Shown: positions 14,827-24,431, counted from the first letter of the stretch. The stretch: DNA of 64,000 bases from Chryseobacterium formosense (GCF_900116415.1 NZ_FPAP01000001.1:930001-994000); one strand, 5' to 3'. Notes: generated by a model not told the origin, from the sequence alone. Program-made: numbers and translations.

Positions 14827-15522
14827 TTATTTAATTAAAATTCCTGTTAAAACAGCGATTCCGAAACTTAATAATGTCCCGATTAATACATATTCCGTCA
14901 GTTTTCTCTGTTTTGCCTGTGCTAAATCGCTGAATCTGAAAACGGATTTTGCTGCTACCATAAAACCTACACCTTCCCAATGATCGACCACAATAAAAGT
15001 GAAGACCAATAATCGTTCTAAAATTCCGATATATTTTCCTGCGCTCGATAGAGATTCGGTTTGTACACTGCCCTCTTCTTCTGCTACCGGAGTCCATGAT
15101 GATAATAATATTTTGATGAAAATTGAAGCCGGTGTCGTTAAAAACAAAGTTCCCATTATAATTTTCAAAAACTCCTGATTTTTTAAAAATTCAAAATCAA
15201 ATTCATTAAAGCAAAGGGAGACTATACCAATAACTGTCACATGAAGTGCCTGATCAATGAAAAACCATCTTTTTTTAGTAAGATTATTTTGAAAACTCAA
15301 TTTACATACATCAATTATAAAATGAGAAACCCCGACCAAAATAGCAACCCACCAAAGTTTTATATCCCAAAGAAAAATGAAGCTTAAGGCTGTATGAATC
15401 AGAACGTGATAATACAAATAAGGACTTTTCAGTTTATGATTTTCCTTATCTGCAACCCAAGAATTTGGCTGAAGAATAAAATCTCCGAGTAGATGTGCCA
15501 ATATGAGTTGAATAAAAATCAT
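14827..15522 (-). CDS. DUF3307 integral membrane protein
   Basis: This 231-residue polytopic membrane protein matches the DUF3307 family. The N-terminus LILAHLLGDFILQPNSWVADKENHK is the family hallmark. Five or six hydrophobic spans follow, among them YLYYHVLIHTALSFIFL, WVAILVGVSHFIIDVCKL and the C-terminal LSFGIAVLTGILI. It is separated by a single base from the stop codon of the SatD-family gene upstream, so the two form an operon. This pairing is recurrent in Bacteroidota and Firmicutes, but the function is unknown. Confidence 0.85.
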   Translation of the reverse strand: MIFIQLILAHLLGDFILQPNSWVADKENHKLKSPYLYYHVLIHTALSFIFLWDIKLWWVAILVGVSHFIIDVCKLSFQNNLTKKRWFFIDQALHVTVIGIVSLCFNEFDFEFLKNQEFLKIIMGTLFLTTPASIFIKILLSSWTPVAEEEGSVQTESLSSAGKYIGILERLLVFTFIVVDHWEGVGFMVAAKSVFRFSDLAQAKQRKLTEYVLIGTLLSFGIAVLTGILIK

Positions 15523-15523
15523 C

Positions 15524-16129
15524 CTACAATTCTGAAATTTTCTTTCTAAAATATTGATTGGTTTCTACGATAAGCTCGTAGTTTGCACGTTTCAGTCTCT
15601 GGCTGATTGAGGACTGTGAAATAGCGAATTTCTTTGCGAGATCTTCCTGTGTAATATCTTGATTCATAATCATTTCGTGAATTATTTCGGAAGTTGCCAT
15701 TGTCCAGTTATCAAAATCTTTTGAAGCCCATTTTAATAGCATATTTAAATCTCTGTCAACAGAATCGTTGGATGTCTTAATAGATACAGTGTGTCCGTCG
15801 CTTTTCAGATCATTCAACAATCTTCCTGAATTGACATAAGCTGAACCGTTGGATTCTGTGATTTTTTCAGAAGAAAAATTTTCCTCACCAATACCGATTG
15901 CAATTCTTACATCTAAATTTTCCTGACTTTTTATAAGAGATTTTATGGCTAAGAAATGCCAGAAAACATCGTCAATACTGCATTTTAGCTGAAACTCGTC
16001 TCCTCTGTAGATTTCCCATATTTGAGGAGCGCTTCCCCATTTTTCGAGAAGATTTTTAAGTTTGTTGATCCAAACTTCTGTTTCCGCATGCTGTGAATTT
16101 ATAATATCACCGGTAATGACCGCTATCAT
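15524..16129 (-). CDS. SatD-family protein with C-terminal helix-turn-helix
   Basis: This 201-residue protein matches the SatD family. The N-terminus MIAVITGDIINSQ is typical, and RGDEFQLKC, with DVRIAIGIGEENF farther on, resembles a nucleotide-cyclase-like ferredoxin fold. The C-terminus carries a clear helix-turn-helix (TQEDLAKKFAISQSSISQRLKRA). The Met at 16129 is preferred to 16162 because it gives the family N-terminus. It is coupled to the DUF3307 membrane gene. SatD was first described in a streptococcal stress locus; its biochemistry is unknown. Confidence 0.82.
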   Translation of the reverse strand: MIAVITGDIINSQHAETEVWINKLKNLLEKWGSAPQIWEIYRGDEFQLKCSIDDVFWHFLAIKSLIKSQENLDVRIAIGIGEENFSSEKITESNGSAYVNSGRLLNDLKSDGHTVSIKTSNDSVDRDLNMLLKWASKDFDNWTMATSEIIHEMIMNQDITQEDLAKKFAISQSSISQRLKRANYELIVETNQYFRKKISEL

Positions 16130-16235
16130 TTTGCAAATATAATGATAATTACTTATAAACAAAAAATATAAGTAAAATTGATTATAACTATTAAATATTA
16201 GCTTTTGGGCTTATAAATTTTAGATTATTACATAA

Positions 16236-16263
16236 AAAACTCCGCTCATTTGAACGAAGTTTT
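16236..16263 (-). terminator. Terminator after the nuclease gene
   Basis: On the minus strand AAAACTTCGTTCA pairs with TGAGCGGAGTTTT through two G-U wobbles, followed by T residues, 22 bases past the nuclease stop codon. Confidence 0.75.
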
Positions 16264-16284
16264 AGTTGTATTATTTTACTATTC

Positions 16285-18150
16285 TTATTTTTTAATAAAC
16301 GGATAAACTTTTTCATCAAGCTTTAATAAATAAGAACCTGTTTTTAAATTTTGAACAGAAATATCTTTCTTATTCTTAAACGGAACTTTTTCTGTATAAA
16401 TCAATTGTCCTGAGAAATCTAAAATCTGAGCAGTCTGAATATTTTCAGTTTTTCCGCTTACAAAAATGTTTTCGTTAACAGGGTTCGGATAAATTTTAAA
16501 TTGTTTTTCTGCCAATAATTCAATATCTGAGGTTGATAGTGTTCCTAAATTCTGGCAATAATTGCTTGCATAAGAATCCCATTCATTGATGTCGAAAGTT
16601 GTTGCAGGTTGATTAATTGTTGCTTTTCTATATAAAGACACATTTCCTAAAACAGAAGAGTTATTTTGAGATGTAGCTCCAATGGCATCAACTGTTGTCG
16701 ATTTGTATCTCAATTCCAGATATTGACTTCCTGAAAAAGTCATTTGCGGAGCTGCAGTAACAAATTTTGCCTGATTAATGGTGAAACAAGAAAAATTGGC
16801 GTCAGGATTTAAAATCACAAAAGTTTCATTGTTCTGAACAATTCCTTCCAACTCAAAAGGTGCAGGGAAATAATAATTTGTTCCGCTCGGAAACTGAATT
16901 GATAGTCTGTAATCATTTAAATTAACAGCATGACCTGTTTTATTGGTAATTTCTATGGCTTTATTATTTGCTGTGCCTTCAAGATATTTTGTAACCATTA
17001 TGTCTTTAGCATAAATATCTGTTGCTAAAGTTGTTGATGATATTGTATTGCTGTCTCCCGAAAGTAAATATCCGTTATCATAAGCTTTTACAGTGTAAGT
17101 GTAAGAGGTAGAAGGCGTTAAATGATCTGTACTGAAGGAATTGCCTTTTGATGTACCAATTAAAGTTCCGTTTTGATAGATTTTATATCCGATTACGTCT
17201 GTGCTTGTGCTTGGTGTCCAGCTTAAAGTAGTGAAGTAAGCACTGTTTTGAGTGACCGATAAGTTGCTTGGATTTGAAGGAACTGTAGTATCCGGCGTTT
17301 GCCCCCAAATTGCATTTACCCAGGTTGGATTATCAATAAACGGATTTCTGTTTTTCTGTAAGTTGTAAACTGCATTGTTCCTGTCGATTTCTTTTTGAGA
17401 AACAGGGTCCTGATTATGCCATTGAACAAGCATCGCAATATAATTCGGATCATAAGCTCTCTCCTCTGTTCCGTCTAAAGGATTGGTGTCGGAAGCAGGA
17501 TTTGCATTGTTGTTATAATTAAAAGTCCCCAACTTTCCTTCATATCTTACGGCGAAATACAATAAACTTCTCGCTACATCACCTTTGAATTCATTGATTG
17601 GTTCATACACACGACCCGTGTAAACGTAGTTAGGAATCGCACTATTTGATATTTTAGAAGAGTTTGTGAAAGTGTAATAATTTGTTGTACCTGCAATTCC
17701 GTACGGATAATTACTTCTCAGCTGATTGATTCTTGCATCGGTTGGAACTACATAAAACAAATCAGAATACATCGGATAATTGCTGTAAAATGTACTTTGA
17801 GGCATCATATGCTCTCTGTTCCATCCTAAACCTTCAGCGTTTGCAGAGCCGATAATATCAGCCGTGGTATATTCGTACGCATCAGGGCCGTTCGGAATTT
17901 CAGAATAGATATCTAATAAAACAGTAGTGTTGCTTGATCCGTAATCATAATATTTATCCAGATCGGTCTGATTATAGTAATTGGTAAGATCACCGTAATG
18001 CCAGTTGATGTTCTTTGTAGAAATAATATCGTGAAGCTTTGTTTTTAACGCATATCCTGTCAATCCCGATGTTCCGTCATAATATCCGGCAGGAACTTGT
18101 GCAGACATAAATGTTGCTAAAAAAAGTACAGGAAGTAAAAGTTTTTTCAT
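16285..18150 (-). CDS. Secreted endonuclease I-family nuclease with FN3, lamin-tail and T9SS sorting domains
   Basis: This 621-residue exported nuclease has a signal peptide (1-17, ending SAQ). The EndA/NucM-type domain spans about residues 20-280, with the active-site block WNREHMMPQS (His114) and DLFYVVPTDARINQLRSNYPYG. An FN3 domain follows at about 290-375 (PSNLSVTQNSAYFTTLSWTP), then a lamin-tail-like domain at about 380-500 (IEITNKTGHAVNLNDYRLSI). A C-terminal T9SS type A sorting domain begins at IYPNPVNENIFVSG and ends LLKLDEKVYPFIKK. It should degrade extracellular DNA or RNA for nutrition or biofilm remodelling. Confidence 0.93.
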   Translation of the reverse strand: MKKLLLPVLFLATFMSAQVPAGYYDGTSGLTGYALKTKLHDIISTKNINWHYGDLTNYYNQTDLDKYYDYGSSNTTVLLDIYSEIPNGPDAYEYTTADIIGSANAEGLGWNREHMMPQSTFYSNYPMYSDLFYVVPTDARINQLRSNYPYGIAGTTNYYTFTNSSKISNSAIPNYVYTGRVYEPINEFKGDVARSLLYFAVRYEGKLGTFNYNNNANPASDTNPLDGTEERAYDPNYIAMLVQWHNQDPVSQKEIDRNNAVYNLQKNRNPFIDNPTWVNAIWGQTPDTTVPSNPSNLSVTQNSAYFTTLSWTPSTSTDVIGYKIYQNGTLIGTSKGNSFSTDHLTPSTSYTYTVKAYDNGYLLSGDSNTISSTTLATDIYAKDIMVTKYLEGTANNKAIEITNKTGHAVNLNDYRLSIQFPSGTNYYFPAPFELEGIVQNNETFVILNPDANFSCFTINQAKFVTAAPQMTFSGSQYLELRYKSTTVDAIGATSQNNSSVLGNVSLYRKATINQPATTFDINEWDSYASNYCQNLGTLSTSDIELLAEKQFKIYPNPVNENIFVSGKTENIQTAQILDFSGQLIYTEKVPFKNKKDISVQNLKTGSYLLKLDEKVYPFIKK

Positions 18151-18314
18151 TCAGCTAAAAATTGGGGGACTAAATTAGTAAATAAATATTCCTAAAACGA
18201 ATGATTGTTATTAATGTTATGTTAATTCGTAAAATGTAATTTATTGAAAATTAAATGATTAATCTTGAAATTTAATCTTGTTTATAAATTATTTTTGTAT
18301 TTCCGCAATTTAAG

Positions 18315-18322
18315 TATCTTTG
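18315..18322 (+). promoter_or_regulatory. -7 box for the acyl-CoA dehydrogenase gene
   Basis: TATCTTTG matches TAnnTTTG, with a TTTG 17 bases upstream as a possible -33 element. Its position excludes the upstream start at 18320 and supports the ATG at 18341. Confidence 0.62.
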
Positions 18323-18340
18323 GGAAATAACGATTATAAT

Positions 18341-19480
18341 ATGAATACAGAAACGATGAACAACATTAAAATGATAGCGGAAACAGCAAAAGAATTTGCT
18401 GAGAAGAATATCAGACCTAATATTATGGAGTGGGACGAAAGTCAGACTTTTCCTAAAGAACTTTTTCACCAATTGGGGGATATGGGTTTCATGGGAATTG
18501 TAATTCCTGAAGAGTATGGAGGTTCTGGTCTTGGTTATCACGAATATGTTGCTATTCTGGATGAAATTTCTCAGGTTGACCCATCGATTGGTCTTTCGGT
18601 TGCAGCACACAATTCACTTTGCACCAACCATATTTACGAATTCGGAAACGAAGAACAAAGAAACAAATGGCTTCCTCAACTGGCTACTGGAAAAGTAATC
18701 GGAGCTTGGGGATTAACAGAACATAATACAGGTTCGGATTCCGGAGGGATGTCTACAACTGCGGTGAAAGATGGTGACGAGTGGATTATCAACGGAGCTA
18801 AAAACTTTATCACTCACGCAATTTCAGGTGATATTGCGGTTGTAATGACAAGAACAGGTGAAATAGGAGCAAAAAATAATTCAACGGCATTCGTTTTAGA
18901 AAAAGGAATGGCTGGTTTTACTTCCGGAAAAAAAGAAAATAAGCTTGGCATGAGAGCTTCAGAAACTGCTGAACTTATTTTTGATAATGTTCGTGTACCC
19001 GATTCTCACAGATTAGGTGAAGTAGGTGAAGGTTTCAAACAGGCGATGAAAATTCTTGACGGTGGTAGAATTTCTATTGCTGCTTTAAGCTTAGGTACGG
19101 CAAGAGGAGCTTACAAAGCTGCTTTAAAATATGCTAAAGAAAGAAAACAGTTCGGAAAATCGATCTCTGATTTTCAGGCAATCAATTTTATGTTAGCAGA
19201 TATGGCAACTGAAATTGATGCTGCAGAATTATTGATCCAAAGAGCTTCTACTTTGAAGAATGCAAAGCAGAAAATGACAAGAGAAGGTGCGATGGCAAAA
19301 CTGTATGCATCTGAAGCTTGTGTAAGAATTTCTAACAACGCGGTTCAGATTTTTGGAGGTTATGGTTATACAAAAGATTTCCCTGCTGAAAAATATTACA
19401 GAGATTCTAAGCTTTGTACCATCGGAGAAGGAACTTCAGAGATCCAGAGACTGGTTATCGGTAGAGATATTACGAAATAA
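18341..19480 (+). CDS. Acyl-CoA dehydrogenase
   Basis: This 379-residue FAD enzyme oxidises acyl-CoA to enoyl-CoA, passing electrons to electron-transfer flavoprotein. The family blocks are present: GAWGLTEHNTGSDSGGM for the FAD and substrate site, KLGMRASETAELIFDNVRVP, RISIAALSLGTARGAYKAAL, RKQFGKSISDFQAINFMLADMA and the C-terminal QIFGGYGYTKDFPAEKYYRDSKL followed by GEGTSEIQRLVIGR. The Glu in the C-terminal YTKDFPAEKYYRD/IGEGTSE region is the likely base, as in short-chain and branched-chain enzymes. Chain-length preference cannot be read from the sequence. It stands alone, followed by a DinB gene 26 bases later. Confidence 0.95.
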   Translation: MNTETMNNIKMIAETAKEFAEKNIRPNIMEWDESQTFPKELFHQLGDMGFMGIVIPEEYGGSGLGYHEYVAILDEISQVDPSIGLSVAAHNSLCTNHIYEFGNEEQRNKWLPQLATGKVIGAWGLTEHNTGSDSGGMSTTAVKDGDEWIINGAKNFITHAISGDIAVVMTRTGEIGAKNNSTAFVLEKGMAGFTSGKKENKLGMRASETAELIFDNVRVPDSHRLGEVGEGFKQAMKILDGGRISIAALSLGTARGAYKAALKYAKERKQFGKSISDFQAINFMLADMATEIDAAELLIQRASTLKNAKQKMTREGAMAKLYASEACVRISNNAVQIFGGYGYTKDFPAEKYYRDSKLCTIGEGTSEIQRLVIGRDITK

Positions 19481-19506
19481 TTTTTTTAATTTTTAAATTT
19501 ACACAA

Positions 19507-20004
19507 ATGATTAAACAAGCGTTATTAGGCGAGTTTCTGCATGAAGCAGAAAGCACAAGAAAACTTTTAAAAGCAATTCCGGACAGTGCTTTAGACTGGA
19601 AACCTTCTGATATTAACTGGACGACAGCTCAGCTGGCTTCTCATATTTCGGAAGTTTATAATTGGTTTGAAGGAACTTTTAATCAGGATGTTTTCGATAT
19701 GGGAACATATACTTATGATAAAGGAGATGTTTCTAAGGCTGAAAATATTGTTGCCAAGTTTGAAGAAAATGTTGCTAAAGCTCAAAAAGTAATAGAAAAT
19801 TCAGACGAAAGCACTTATTTTAATGAATGGAAAATGGAGATGAACGGAAATTCACTCTTTCCTCCTATGCCGAAAGTTCAGGTGATTCGCTCGTTTTTGT
19901 ACAATCATTTGTATCACCACAGAGGTGAATTGGTGGTTTATTTAAGATCCACGGGAAATAAAGTTCCGGGATTATACGGACCTACTGCCGATGATAAATT
20001 TTAA
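19507..20004 (+). CDS. DinB-family protein
   Basis: This 165-residue four-helix-bundle protein has the DinB arrangement of three histidines: His46 (AQLASHISEV) and the pair in the C-terminal block YNHLYHHRGELVVYLRSTG. Such proteins bind a divalent metal and include thiol-dependent transferases. It ends in the typical PGLYGPTADD. It lies 26 bases after the acyl-CoA dehydrogenase gene and may be cotranscribed. The substrate is unknown. Confidence 0.85.
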   Translation: MIKQALLGEFLHEAESTRKLLKAIPDSALDWKPSDINWTTAQLASHISEVYNWFEGTFNQDVFDMGTYTYDKGDVSKAENIVAKFEENVAKAQKVIENSDESTYFNEWKMEMNGNSLFPPMPKVQVIRSFLYNHLYHHRGELVVYLRSTGNKVPGLYGPTADDKF

Positions 20005-20029
20005 AAAATTTTAAATATATCACAAACTG

Positions 20030-20058
20030 AATAGCACACGTATTTTGCGTGTGCTATT
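20030..20058 (+). terminator. Terminator after the DinB gene
   Basis: An 11-bp perfect stem AATAGCACACG/CGTGTGCTATT with a 7-base loop is followed by TTTT. Confidence 0.85.
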
Positions 20059-20170
20059 TTCATTTTAGAGTGAAATATGATTATTGTGTATTTAATGCAT
20101 TGCATATTGATTTGTGTTGAAACTCTAAAATATTCTTAAATAATTTTGTTTTTCGTAAATATTTTTTCTT

Positions 20171-20178
20171 TAGCTTTG
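20171..20178 (+). promoter_or_regulatory. -7 box for the metalloprotease gene
   Basis: TAGCTTTG matches TAnnTTTG and lies 27 bases upstream of the ATG. Confidence 0.58.
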
Positions 20179-20205
20179 ATATTCCATAATCAAAAATAGA
20201 TTTAT

Positions 20206-23136
20206 ATGAAAAAACAACTATTGGTGATTGGAATGCTTGTTTCGGGCATTTCATTCGCACAGACCGATCGTCTTTGGTCTGAAACATTCACAAAAGCAAA
20301 TTCAGAAATTTTCGAAAACAAATCAGCGATTAGCAATCCGAGAATCTACAGTTTAGATATCAACGGACTGAAAAACGCTTTGGCAAAAGCTCCTAAAAGA
20401 TTAGCGGTTGGCGAAAAGTCCGAAATCATTATTTCTTTCCCAAATTCAGAAGGTAAAATGGAAAGCTTCAAGGTAAGAGAGAATTCAAATTTTGACCCTC
20501 AACTTGCCGCAAAATATCCTGATATCAAATCATATGTCGGAGAAGGTCTTGAAGATCCGAATTCTACTGTTTACTTCAGTATTTCACCGCTTGGTTTATC
20601 ATCCATGGAAATTTATGGTGACAAGTCTGCCGTTTTTATTGAACCCTTTACGAAAGATCTTTCAACCTATGTTGTTTACAGAAAATCCGACAAAAAAGAT
20701 AACTTAAACAAATTTGAATGTACGGTGATTGATGTTGCACAAAAAGGCATTTCAGGTACAGATAATCTTGCAGCAAGACCAAATGCGGATGATGCTAAAT
20801 TAAGAACATTCAGGCTGGCTTTGTCCTGTACGGGAGAATATACGGCTTACTTTGGAGGTACAAAAGCAAACGCTTTAGCTGCAATGAACAATACAATGAC
20901 TCGTGTAAACGGGGTTTTTGAAAAAGATTTTTCGGCAAGAATGGTTCTTATTGCCAATAATGATGCGGTAATTTATACAAGCGCTTCGTCAGATCCTTAT
21001 TCGGCGGCTTCAGGAATGAGTAACTGGAATTCACAATTGCAATCTACTTTAACTTCAGTTATAGGTGAAGCAAATTATGATGTCGGACATTTATTCGGAG
21101 CTTCGGGAGGTGGAGGAAATGCAGGTTGTATCGGTTGTGTTTGTGTGAATGGTTCAAAAGGCAGCGGTTATACTTCTCCGGCAGATGCGATTCCTTCTGG
21201 AGATAATTTTGATATTGATTATGTCGCCCATGAATTAGGACATCAGTTCGGAGGAAATCATACTTTCTCAATGAGTAATGAAGGAACAGGCGTAAATATG
21301 GAACCTGGTTCAGGATCAACAATTATGGGATATGCCGGAATTACAAGTCAGGATATTCAGGCGCATTCGGATTCCTTCTTTCATGCCATCAGTATTCAGC
21401 AAATTACGGATAACATTAAAGCTAAAACCTGCCCAACAAGTACAAGTACAGGGAATTCGATTCCTACAGCAAATGCCGGTTCAGATTATACAATTCCGAA
21501 AGGAACACCTTTTATGCTGACAGGCTCCGGAACAGATGCAAACGGAGATTCTTTAGCGTATATCTGGGAACAGATGAACAATGCTTCTTCTTCACAAACG
21601 GGAGCGAGTTCGGCAGCAAGTGCTACAAAAGCATCCGGTCCTACTTTCAGATCTTGGACTCCTACAGTTTCACCTACAAGATATTTCCCGAGAATGGCTT
21701 CAGTTTTAACGGGAGCAACCACAACGGCAGGTTCGGAAATTACGGTTGAAGCTTTATCAAATGTTGCAAGATCTTATAACTTCAGATTTACCGTTCGTGA
21801 TAACCGAGCCGGAGGTTCAGGAAATAATTCTGATGATGCAGTAATTACGGTAAACGGAACAGCGGGACCATTCAGTGTAAGTTCTCAAAATACAGCAACG
21901 ACTTATACGGGAGGAACTTCTCAAACCATAACATGGAATGTTGCAGGAACTACAGCAAATGGTGTAAATACAGCCAATGTAGATATTCTTTGGTCTACAG
22001 ACGGCGGAAATACATGGACTACCCTACTTTCCGGAACTCCGAATGATGGTTCACAAGCGGTAACAATTCCAAATGCTTCTACTACAACAGGAAGAATTAT
22101 GGTAAAAGGTTCGAATCACATTTTCTTTGATGTAAATAATGCCAATATTACTGTAAATGCAGGTTCGGGAACTACGGATACTACTCCACCGACTGCTCCG
22201 ACTTTAGCAGCTTCAGGAACAACTTCCACCACCACGAACCTTTCTTGGTCAGGTGCAACAGATAATGTAGCTGTGACTGGTTATGATGTTTATCAAGGTT
22301 CATCTTTGATTGGATCTACGGCTTCAACTTCTTACACGGTAACGAGTTTAACGCCTTCAACAACGTATAGTTTCACTGTTAAAGCTAAAGATGCGGCAGG
22401 AAACAATTCCGTTTCAAGCAATACGGTTTCTGTTGCAACACTTGCAGGAAGCACGGTTACTTATTGTTCGGCAACAGCAACCAACACTTCGGATGAAAGA
22501 ATCGGAAATGTAAAATTCGGAACAATTAACAATACTTCAACTGGAACTGCTGGTTATGAAAACTTTACTTCAGTTTCAACTAACGTTACAAGAGGTTCGG
22601 CTTATACAGTTTCTGTAACTCCGGTTTGGACTTCAACTAAATACAACGAAGCTTATGCTGTTTATATTGATTATAACGGAGATGGCGATTTTACAGACAG
22701 CGGAGAGTTAGCCTGGACAAAAACAGGTTCACAGACAAATCCGGTAACAGGAACAATTACCATTCCTTCGACAGCAACCGTTGGAACAACAAGAATGAGA
22801 GTAATGATGCAGTACAATTCAGTTCCTTCATCTTCTTGCGGTTCTTATACGTACGGACAGGTTGAAGATTATACCTTAAATATTGTTTCATCAGGAAGAG
22901 GTGATGATTTTGTAACTAAAGATCTGATTACTGATCTTAAATTATATCCTAATCCTGCAAAAGATGTTTTAAATGTTTCAAATACGGCAAGTGAAGATTA
23001 CAAAATCTTCGATATGGGTGGAAAACTAATCAATTCAGGAAAACTTCAGAGAGGATCTGTGAATGTAAGTGGTCTTGTGAAAGGTGCTTATATGATTCAG
23101 GTGGGAGAAATCACCAAAAGATTTATTAAAAACTAA
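20206..23136 (+). CDS. Secreted reprolysin-like (M12B-type) zinc metalloprotease with T9SS sorting domain
   Basis: This 976-residue exported protease has a signal peptide (1-19). A pro-region follows, then the catalytic domain with HELGHQFGGNH at residues 342-352, a perfect HExxHxxGxxH metzincin zinc site, and the Met-turn region STIMGYAGI. Downstream are a reprolysin-family Ig-like region, an FN3 domain at about 660-750 (APTLAASGTTSTTTNLSWSG), and a GEVED-type domain around 830-905 (AYAVYIDYNGDGDFTDSGE). A T9SS type A sorting domain starts at LYPNPAKDVLNVS. It likely degrades extracellular protein. The middle of the protein is rich in Thr, Ser and Gly. Confidence 0.94.
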   Translation: MKKQLLVIGMLVSGISFAQTDRLWSETFTKANSEIFENKSAISNPRIYSLDINGLKNALAKAPKRLAVGEKSEIIISFPNSEGKMESFKVRENSNFDPQLAAKYPDIKSYVGEGLEDPNSTVYFSISPLGLSSMEIYGDKSAVFIEPFTKDLSTYVVYRKSDKKDNLNKFECTVIDVAQKGISGTDNLAARPNADDAKLRTFRLALSCTGEYTAYFGGTKANALAAMNNTMTRVNGVFEKDFSARMVLIANNDAVIYTSASSDPYSAASGMSNWNSQLQSTLTSVIGEANYDVGHLFGASGGGGNAGCIGCVCVNGSKGSGYTSPADAIPSGDNFDIDYVAHELGHQFGGNHTFSMSNEGTGVNMEPGSGSTIMGYAGITSQDIQAHSDSFFHAISIQQITDNIKAKTCPTSTSTGNSIPTANAGSDYTIPKGTPFMLTGSGTDANGDSLAYIWEQMNNASSSQTGASSAASATKASGPTFRSWTPTVSPTRYFPRMASVLTGATTTAGSEITVEALSNVARSYNFRFTVRDNRAGGSGNNSDDAVITVNGTAGPFSVSSQNTATTYTGGTSQTITWNVAGTTANGVNTANVDILWSTDGGNTWTTLLSGTPNDGSQAVTIPNASTTTGRIMVKGSNHIFFDVNNANITVNAGSGTTDTTPPTAPTLAASGTTSTTTNLSWSGATDNVAVTGYDVYQGSSLIGSTASTSYTVTSLTPSTTYSFTVKAKDAAGNNSVSSNTVSVATLAGSTVTYCSATATNTSDERIGNVKFGTINNTSTGTAGYENFTSVSTNVTRGSAYTVSVTPVWTSTKYNEAYAVYIDYNGDGDFTDSGELAWTKTGSQTNPVTGTITIPSTATVGTTRMRVMMQYNSVPSSSCGSYTYGQVEDYTLNIVSSGRGDDFVTKDLITDLKLYPNPAKDVLNVSNTASEDYKIFDMGGKLINSGKLQRGSVNVSGLVKGAYMIQVGEITKRFIKN

Positions 23137-23166
23137 TTATCTTCTTAATTAACCTTGAGAAAGAAG

Positions 23167-23186
23167 GCTGTCTGGAAACGGACAGC
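23167..23186 (+). terminator. Terminator after the metalloprotease gene
   Basis: GCTGTCTG and CGGACAGC form an 8-bp stem (one U-G wobble) around a GAAA tetraloop, followed by five T residues. Confidence 0.82.
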
Positions 23187-23316
23187 TTTTTGTTTTGAGG
23201 TTCGGGTTTCAAGTTCCGAGCTATACAGTCTGTGTTAATTCGAATCTCAAATCTTGTAACTTTTTTAAGTAATTTAATTAAACAATAATCAGACATATTT
23301 TCTCATTTCTAATTTT

Positions 23317-23324
23317 TATATTTG
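23317..23324 (+). promoter_or_regulatory. -7 box for the pyrophosphohydrolase gene
   Basis: TATATTTG matches TAnnTTTG and lies 20 bases upstream of the ATG at 23345. Confidence 0.58.
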
Positions 23325-23344
23325 CCTTAAATTAAAAAAAATTC

Positions 23345-23812
23345 ATGGATAAAATTGACAGCCTGAACCAAGTAGCAGAATTCCACACAACCTTTAAAGC
23401 TCCTATTTTAGATACTCCGCAAATTCCTTCACCGGAAAGATGTAATCTTAGAGTTGAACTTTTGCAGGAAGAATTAAACGAATTAAAACAAGCCATTGCA
23501 GATAATAATATCATAGAAATTGCAGATGCGTTGTGTGATTTGCAGTACGTTTTGAGTGGTGCGGTTTTAGAATTCGGATTAGGCAATAAATTTGTAGAGT
23601 TATTTGATGAGGTTCAGCGCTCGAACATGTCTAAAGCTTGTGATAATGAAGAGCAGGCTCAGGAAACTGTTGAGTTTTATGCAGCGAAAGAAGTAGAATC
23701 TTTCTATGAAAAATCAGGAGAAAAATTTAATGTTTACAGAAAAGCAGATCATAAAGTTTTGAAAAACAAATACTACTCTCCTGCAGATTTAAAAACAATA
23801 ATTGAAAAATAG
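23345..23812 (+). CDS. MazG-like nucleoside triphosphate pyrophosphohydrolase
   Basis: This 155-residue protein belongs to the all-alpha NTP pyrophosphatase superfamily, which cleaves NTPs to NMP and pyrophosphate in nucleotide-pool sanitation. The metal-binding pattern is visible as EELNEL (Glu42, Glu43, Glu46) followed by EIADALCDL (Glu58, Asp61, Asp65). The C-terminal third (KEVESFYEKSGEKFNVYRKADHKVL) is typical of the flavobacterial branch. It starts a run of rightward genes. The preferred nucleotide is unknown. Confidence 0.88.
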   Translation: MDKIDSLNQVAEFHTTFKAPILDTPQIPSPERCNLRVELLQEELNELKQAIADNNIIEIADALCDLQYVLSGAVLEFGLGNKFVELFDEVQRSNMSKACDNEEQAQETVEFYAAKEVESFYEKSGEKFNVYRKADHKVLKNKYYSPADLKTIIEK

Positions 23813-23837
23813 ATGAAATCAAAGATTCACAAATACA

Positions 23838-24431
23838 ATGAAAAATACTAGAAATATGATTTGTAAAAAAATTATTACGAATATTTTTACCGTTACGGTT
23901 TTAGCGTTGACCACACAGCAGTTTTCAGCCCAGAAAGCTGTGGTAAACCGTGAAGTAGAAACCAACGACGGCAAAATGCTTTTGGGAGCACAGTTGAAAG
24001 ACCAGTTCGTTAAAGAGCCCTATTCACAATGGTATACAAAAGAATTTAACGAGTACCAAATGGACGAAAAAGCGGTAAGTGAGCTGAAAAAAAACAAAAT
24101 TACAGCTTATGATCTTGTGGTTTTCATGGGAACGTGGTGCGAAGACAGTCATCGTGATTTCCCCAGATTGATGAAGATTTTAGAAGAAGTAAAATATCCG
24201 GATTCAAGATTGACGATTATTGCGGTGAACCGTAAGAAAGAATCTCCAAACGGCGAAGAATCTAAATATAATATTTCTAAAGTTCCTACGATCATTGTTC
24301 AAAAATATGGCAAGGAAATTGGAAGAATTATCGAGATGCCGACAACAGGCTACATCGAAAGGGATCTTGTTGAGATTCTGAAAAAAGATGATTCATCGGT
24401 CATCAAGGAAATATTTAAAAAAGAAAATTGA
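23838..24431 (+). CDS. Exported thioredoxin-fold protein with a CxxS motif
   Basis: This protein of up to 197 residues has an N-terminal signal sequence (MICKKIITNIFTVTVLALTTQQFSAQ, beginning at Met7 of the longest frame). The thioredoxin fold is centred on VVFMGTWCEDSHRDFPRLMKIL. Only one cysteine of the usual CxxC pair is present (Cys101, with Ser104), so it cannot act as a classical dithiol oxidoreductase. The VPTIIVQKYGKEIGRI segment supplies the cis-Pro element. It probably works in the periplasm. Its stop codon overlaps the start of the DUF4230 gene. Confidence 0.82.
   Translation: MKNTRNMICKKIITNIFTVTVLALTTQQFSAQKAVVNREVETNDGKMLLGAQLKDQFVKEPYSQWYTKEFNEYQMDEKAVSELKKNKITAYDLVVFMGTWCEDSHRDFPRLMKILEEVKYPDSRLTIIAVNRKKESPNGEESKYNISKVPTIIVQKYGKEIGRIIEMPTTGYIERDLVEILKKDDSSVIKEIFKKEN

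Noticed and set aside
14831-15097. Minus-strand frame overlapping the DUF3307 gene
   Set aside because: It lies in another frame of a well-supported membrane protein and has an Arg-rich, family-less composition.
21059-21722. Antisense and shifted frames inside the metalloprotease gene
   Set aside because: They are by-products of the Thr/Ser/Gly-rich codon pattern of the real gene.
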